From Pseudomonadota bacterium (GTDB taxonomy: Bacteria > Pseudomonadota > Alphaproteobacteria > Rhodospirillales > Magnetospirillaceae): a stretch of DNA of 22,576 nucleotides. The notes below the pieces were generated by a model that was not told the DNA's origin, did no database searches, and was given only the letters and a program-made list of their open reading frames with translations. Shown one piece after another: positions 21,243 through 22,576 of this stretch. The stretch's first letter is position 1, and each line of letters opens with the position of its first letter. The stretch lies in assembly GCA_023458315.1 (NCBI GenBank), contig JAEXAH010000012.1, positions 1 to 22,576 of the forward strand. Reading direction: 5' to 3'. The translations under genes were made by a program, and so were the position numbers.

Positions 21243-22576
21243 ATGCTGAATCCGGCCAAAAGCTACGAGGAAGCCTGCCGCACCTTCCGCTGGCGCATTC
21301 CCGAACGCTACAACATCGCCTTCGACGTCTGCGACCGCCAGACCATGGCCGGGGCCGACGGCCACCGCACGGCGCTGATCGTCGAGGCGGCGGACGGGGG
21401 CTCGGAACGCTACACCTTTCATGTGCTGCGCCTGCTGTCCAACCGGCTGGCCAACGTGCTGACCGCCGCCGGGGTGGTGCCCGGCGACCGCGTGCTGGTG
21501 TCGTTCCCGGCCTCGGTCGAGGCGGCGGTGGCGGTGCTGGCGGTCCTGAAGATGGGGGCGGTGGCGGTGCCGGTGCCGGTGGGGCTGGGCGAGGTGCCGC
21601 TGGCGTGGCGGCTGGCCGATTCCGGCGCGGCGGCGGCGGTGGTGTCGCCGCTGGTGGCGGCGCGGCTGCTGGCCGCGCGCGAGGCGGCGCCGTCGCTGAC
21701 GAGCGTGCTGGTGGCCGACCGCGCGCCGCCGGGCACGGTCGAGATGTGGACCGCCATGCAGGCGGCTTCGGATTCCTTCGCCCCCATGGTCACGGCGGCC
21801 GAGGATGCGGCGCTGCTGTTCTATCCCGAACACGCCATGGGCAAACCGGCGGGCGTGCTGCATGCCCACCGCGCCTTGCCCGGCAATCTGCCGCCGGTCG
21901 AGATGGCCCTGGACTTCTTTCCGCAATCGGGCGACATCCTGTGGACCGCCGCCGACTGGATGGGGTTCGAGGGGCTGATGTGGGCGGTGCTGCCCGCCTG
22001 GCATCACGGCGTGCCGGTGGTGGCCGGACCGGCCGGGCAATCGCCGGTCCAGCATCTGGCGCTGATGGGGCGGCACGGCGTGCGCGCCCTGTACGTGCCG
22101 TCCGCCGCGCTGCTGCCGCTGGCCGAGGCGGCGCTGACCGCCCCCCATCCCATTCCCCGCGCCCTGGCCAGCGGTCCGGCGCCGCTGGCGGCGCCGCAGC
22201 ACGATCTGGTCGCCCGCGCCTTCGGCGCCCCCGCCCATGAAATCTGGGGCGTGCCGGAAACCGGCGCGGTGGCGGCCAATAATGGGGCGCTGATGGAACA
22301 TCACCCGCCGTCGCCCGGCCGCGCCGCCCCCGGCGTCACCGTCGAGGCGGTGGATGGCGGCGGCCGTCCGATCCGGGCGGGCGAGCGCGGCATGCTGGCC
22401 CTGGCCCCCGGCGCCCCCGGCGCCTTCCTGGCCCATTGGAACGCCGCCGACCCGCGCCGGGCGCGGCTGCCGTCGGGCTGGCTGATGACCGGGCAGGTGG
22501 GGGCGCGCGACCTGGACGGCTATCTGTGGCCGGAACCGCTGCCGCTGCCCGAGGGCGTGGCGATGATGGACGGCCA
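21243..22576 (+). CDS. Acyl-CoA synthetase-like AMP-binding protein, degenerate, partial at window end
   Basis: The frame stays open to the window edge (444 codons seen). The start of an ANL-superfamily acyl-CoA/acetyl-CoA synthetase is clear: RFRW-type N-terminus, HRTALIVEA, YTFHVLRLLSNRLANVL (57-73), GVVPGDRVLVSFPASVEAAV and LKMGAVAVPV (102-111). The A3 P-loop, normally TSGTTGxPKG, reads PEHAMGKPAG (195-204), without the Ser/Thr cluster and the Lys. A5 survives as WGVPETG (335-341). A7 is MTGQ instead of TGD (415-418). After DLDGYLW the A8 hinge GRxDD is replaced by PEPLPLPEG. The frame is intact, so it looks like a pseudo-enzyme or a changed activity rather than a decaying gene. It starts 1 nt after the preceding stop. 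Confidence 0.8.
   Translation, partial: MLNPAKSYEEACRTFRWRIPERYNIAFDVCDRQTMAGADGHRTALIVEAADGGSERYTFHVLRLLSNRLANVLTAAGVVPGDRVLVSFPASVEAAVAVLAVLKMGAVAVPVPVGLGEVPLAWRLADSGAAAAVVSPLVAARLLAAREAAPSLTSVLVADRAPPGTVEMWTAMQAASDSFAPMVTAAEDAALLFYPEHAMGKPAGVLHAHRALPGNLPPVEMALDFFPQSGDILWTAADWMGFEGLMWAVLPAWHHGVPVVAGPAGQSPVQHLALMGRHGVRALYVPSAALLPLAEAALTAPHPIPRALASGPAPLAAPQHDLVARAFGAPAHEIWGVPETGAVAANNGALMEHHPPSPGRAAPGVTVEAVDGGGRPIRAGERGMLALAPGAPGAFLAHWNAADPRRARLPSGWLMTGQVGARDLDGYLWPEPLPLPEGVAMMDG

Overview
The window is high-GC DNA (strong G/C preference at third codon positions) from an alphaproteobacterium, most likely a Rhodospirillales member of the Magnetospirillum type. The evidence is FliX and FlbT, flagellar regulators restricted to alphaproteobacteria; a MipZ-type division ATPase; and a six-helix cyclic-nucleotide-gated K+ channel of the MlotiK1/MmaK kind. 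The genus is an inference from family knowledge, not a database result. I see no rRNA, tRNA, CRISPR array, insertion sequence or clear foreign island.

Region 1 (1-8159) is a flagellar block. fliX (minus) diverges from flgI - rod-binding flgJ-like - flgN-like - flgK - flgL (plus). These five genes are tightly packed, with 1-nt and 4-nt overlaps and then 24- and 13-bp gaps. They cover the P-ring, rod assembly, a junction-protein chaperone and the two hook-filament junction proteins. The fliX/flgI gap has a GG-N10-GC sigma-54-type promoter and four GGCAAA/TTTGCC half-sites upstream of it. FlgK (944 aa) and FlgL (706 aa) are much enlarged and share a repeated beta-rich module. A strong hairpin separates flgL from the convergent flbT.

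Region 2 (8160-12910, all minus) holds metabolic and signalling genes: a kappa-GST-like isomerase, a short-chain dehydrogenase, a Rid-family protein, a small hypothetical ORF, and a tight cluster of LysR regulator - cyclic-nucleotide-gated K+ channel - DUF1491 protein. The LysR gene diverges from a pirin gene. A TTTC/GAAA dyad sits about 66 bp upstream of the predicted pirin start of transcription, where a LysR activator normally binds.

Region 3 (13026-15869, plus) has pirin, a single-domain bacteriohemerythrin, a small cysteine-motif protein, and a soluble protein in which the chemoreceptor signalling tip comes before a Cache-like sensor domain. This group reads as redox and chemotaxis signalling. 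Four consecutive hairpins lie between it and the convergent mipZ.

Region 4 (15991-22576) has a molybdopterin oxidoreductase overlapping mipZ by ATGA on the minus strand. Diverging from it is a plus-strand operon: an L-2-hydroxyglutarate-oxidase-like flavoprotein, an exported TIM-barrel protein of the TM1410/GH114 type whose motifs occur in swapped (circularly permuted) order, and an acyl-CoA-synthetase-like protein that runs off the window and has lost most of its adenylation motifs. The most unusual items are the permuted barrel, the degenerate synthetase, the tip-first chemoreceptor-like protein and the modular expansion of FlgK/FlgL.
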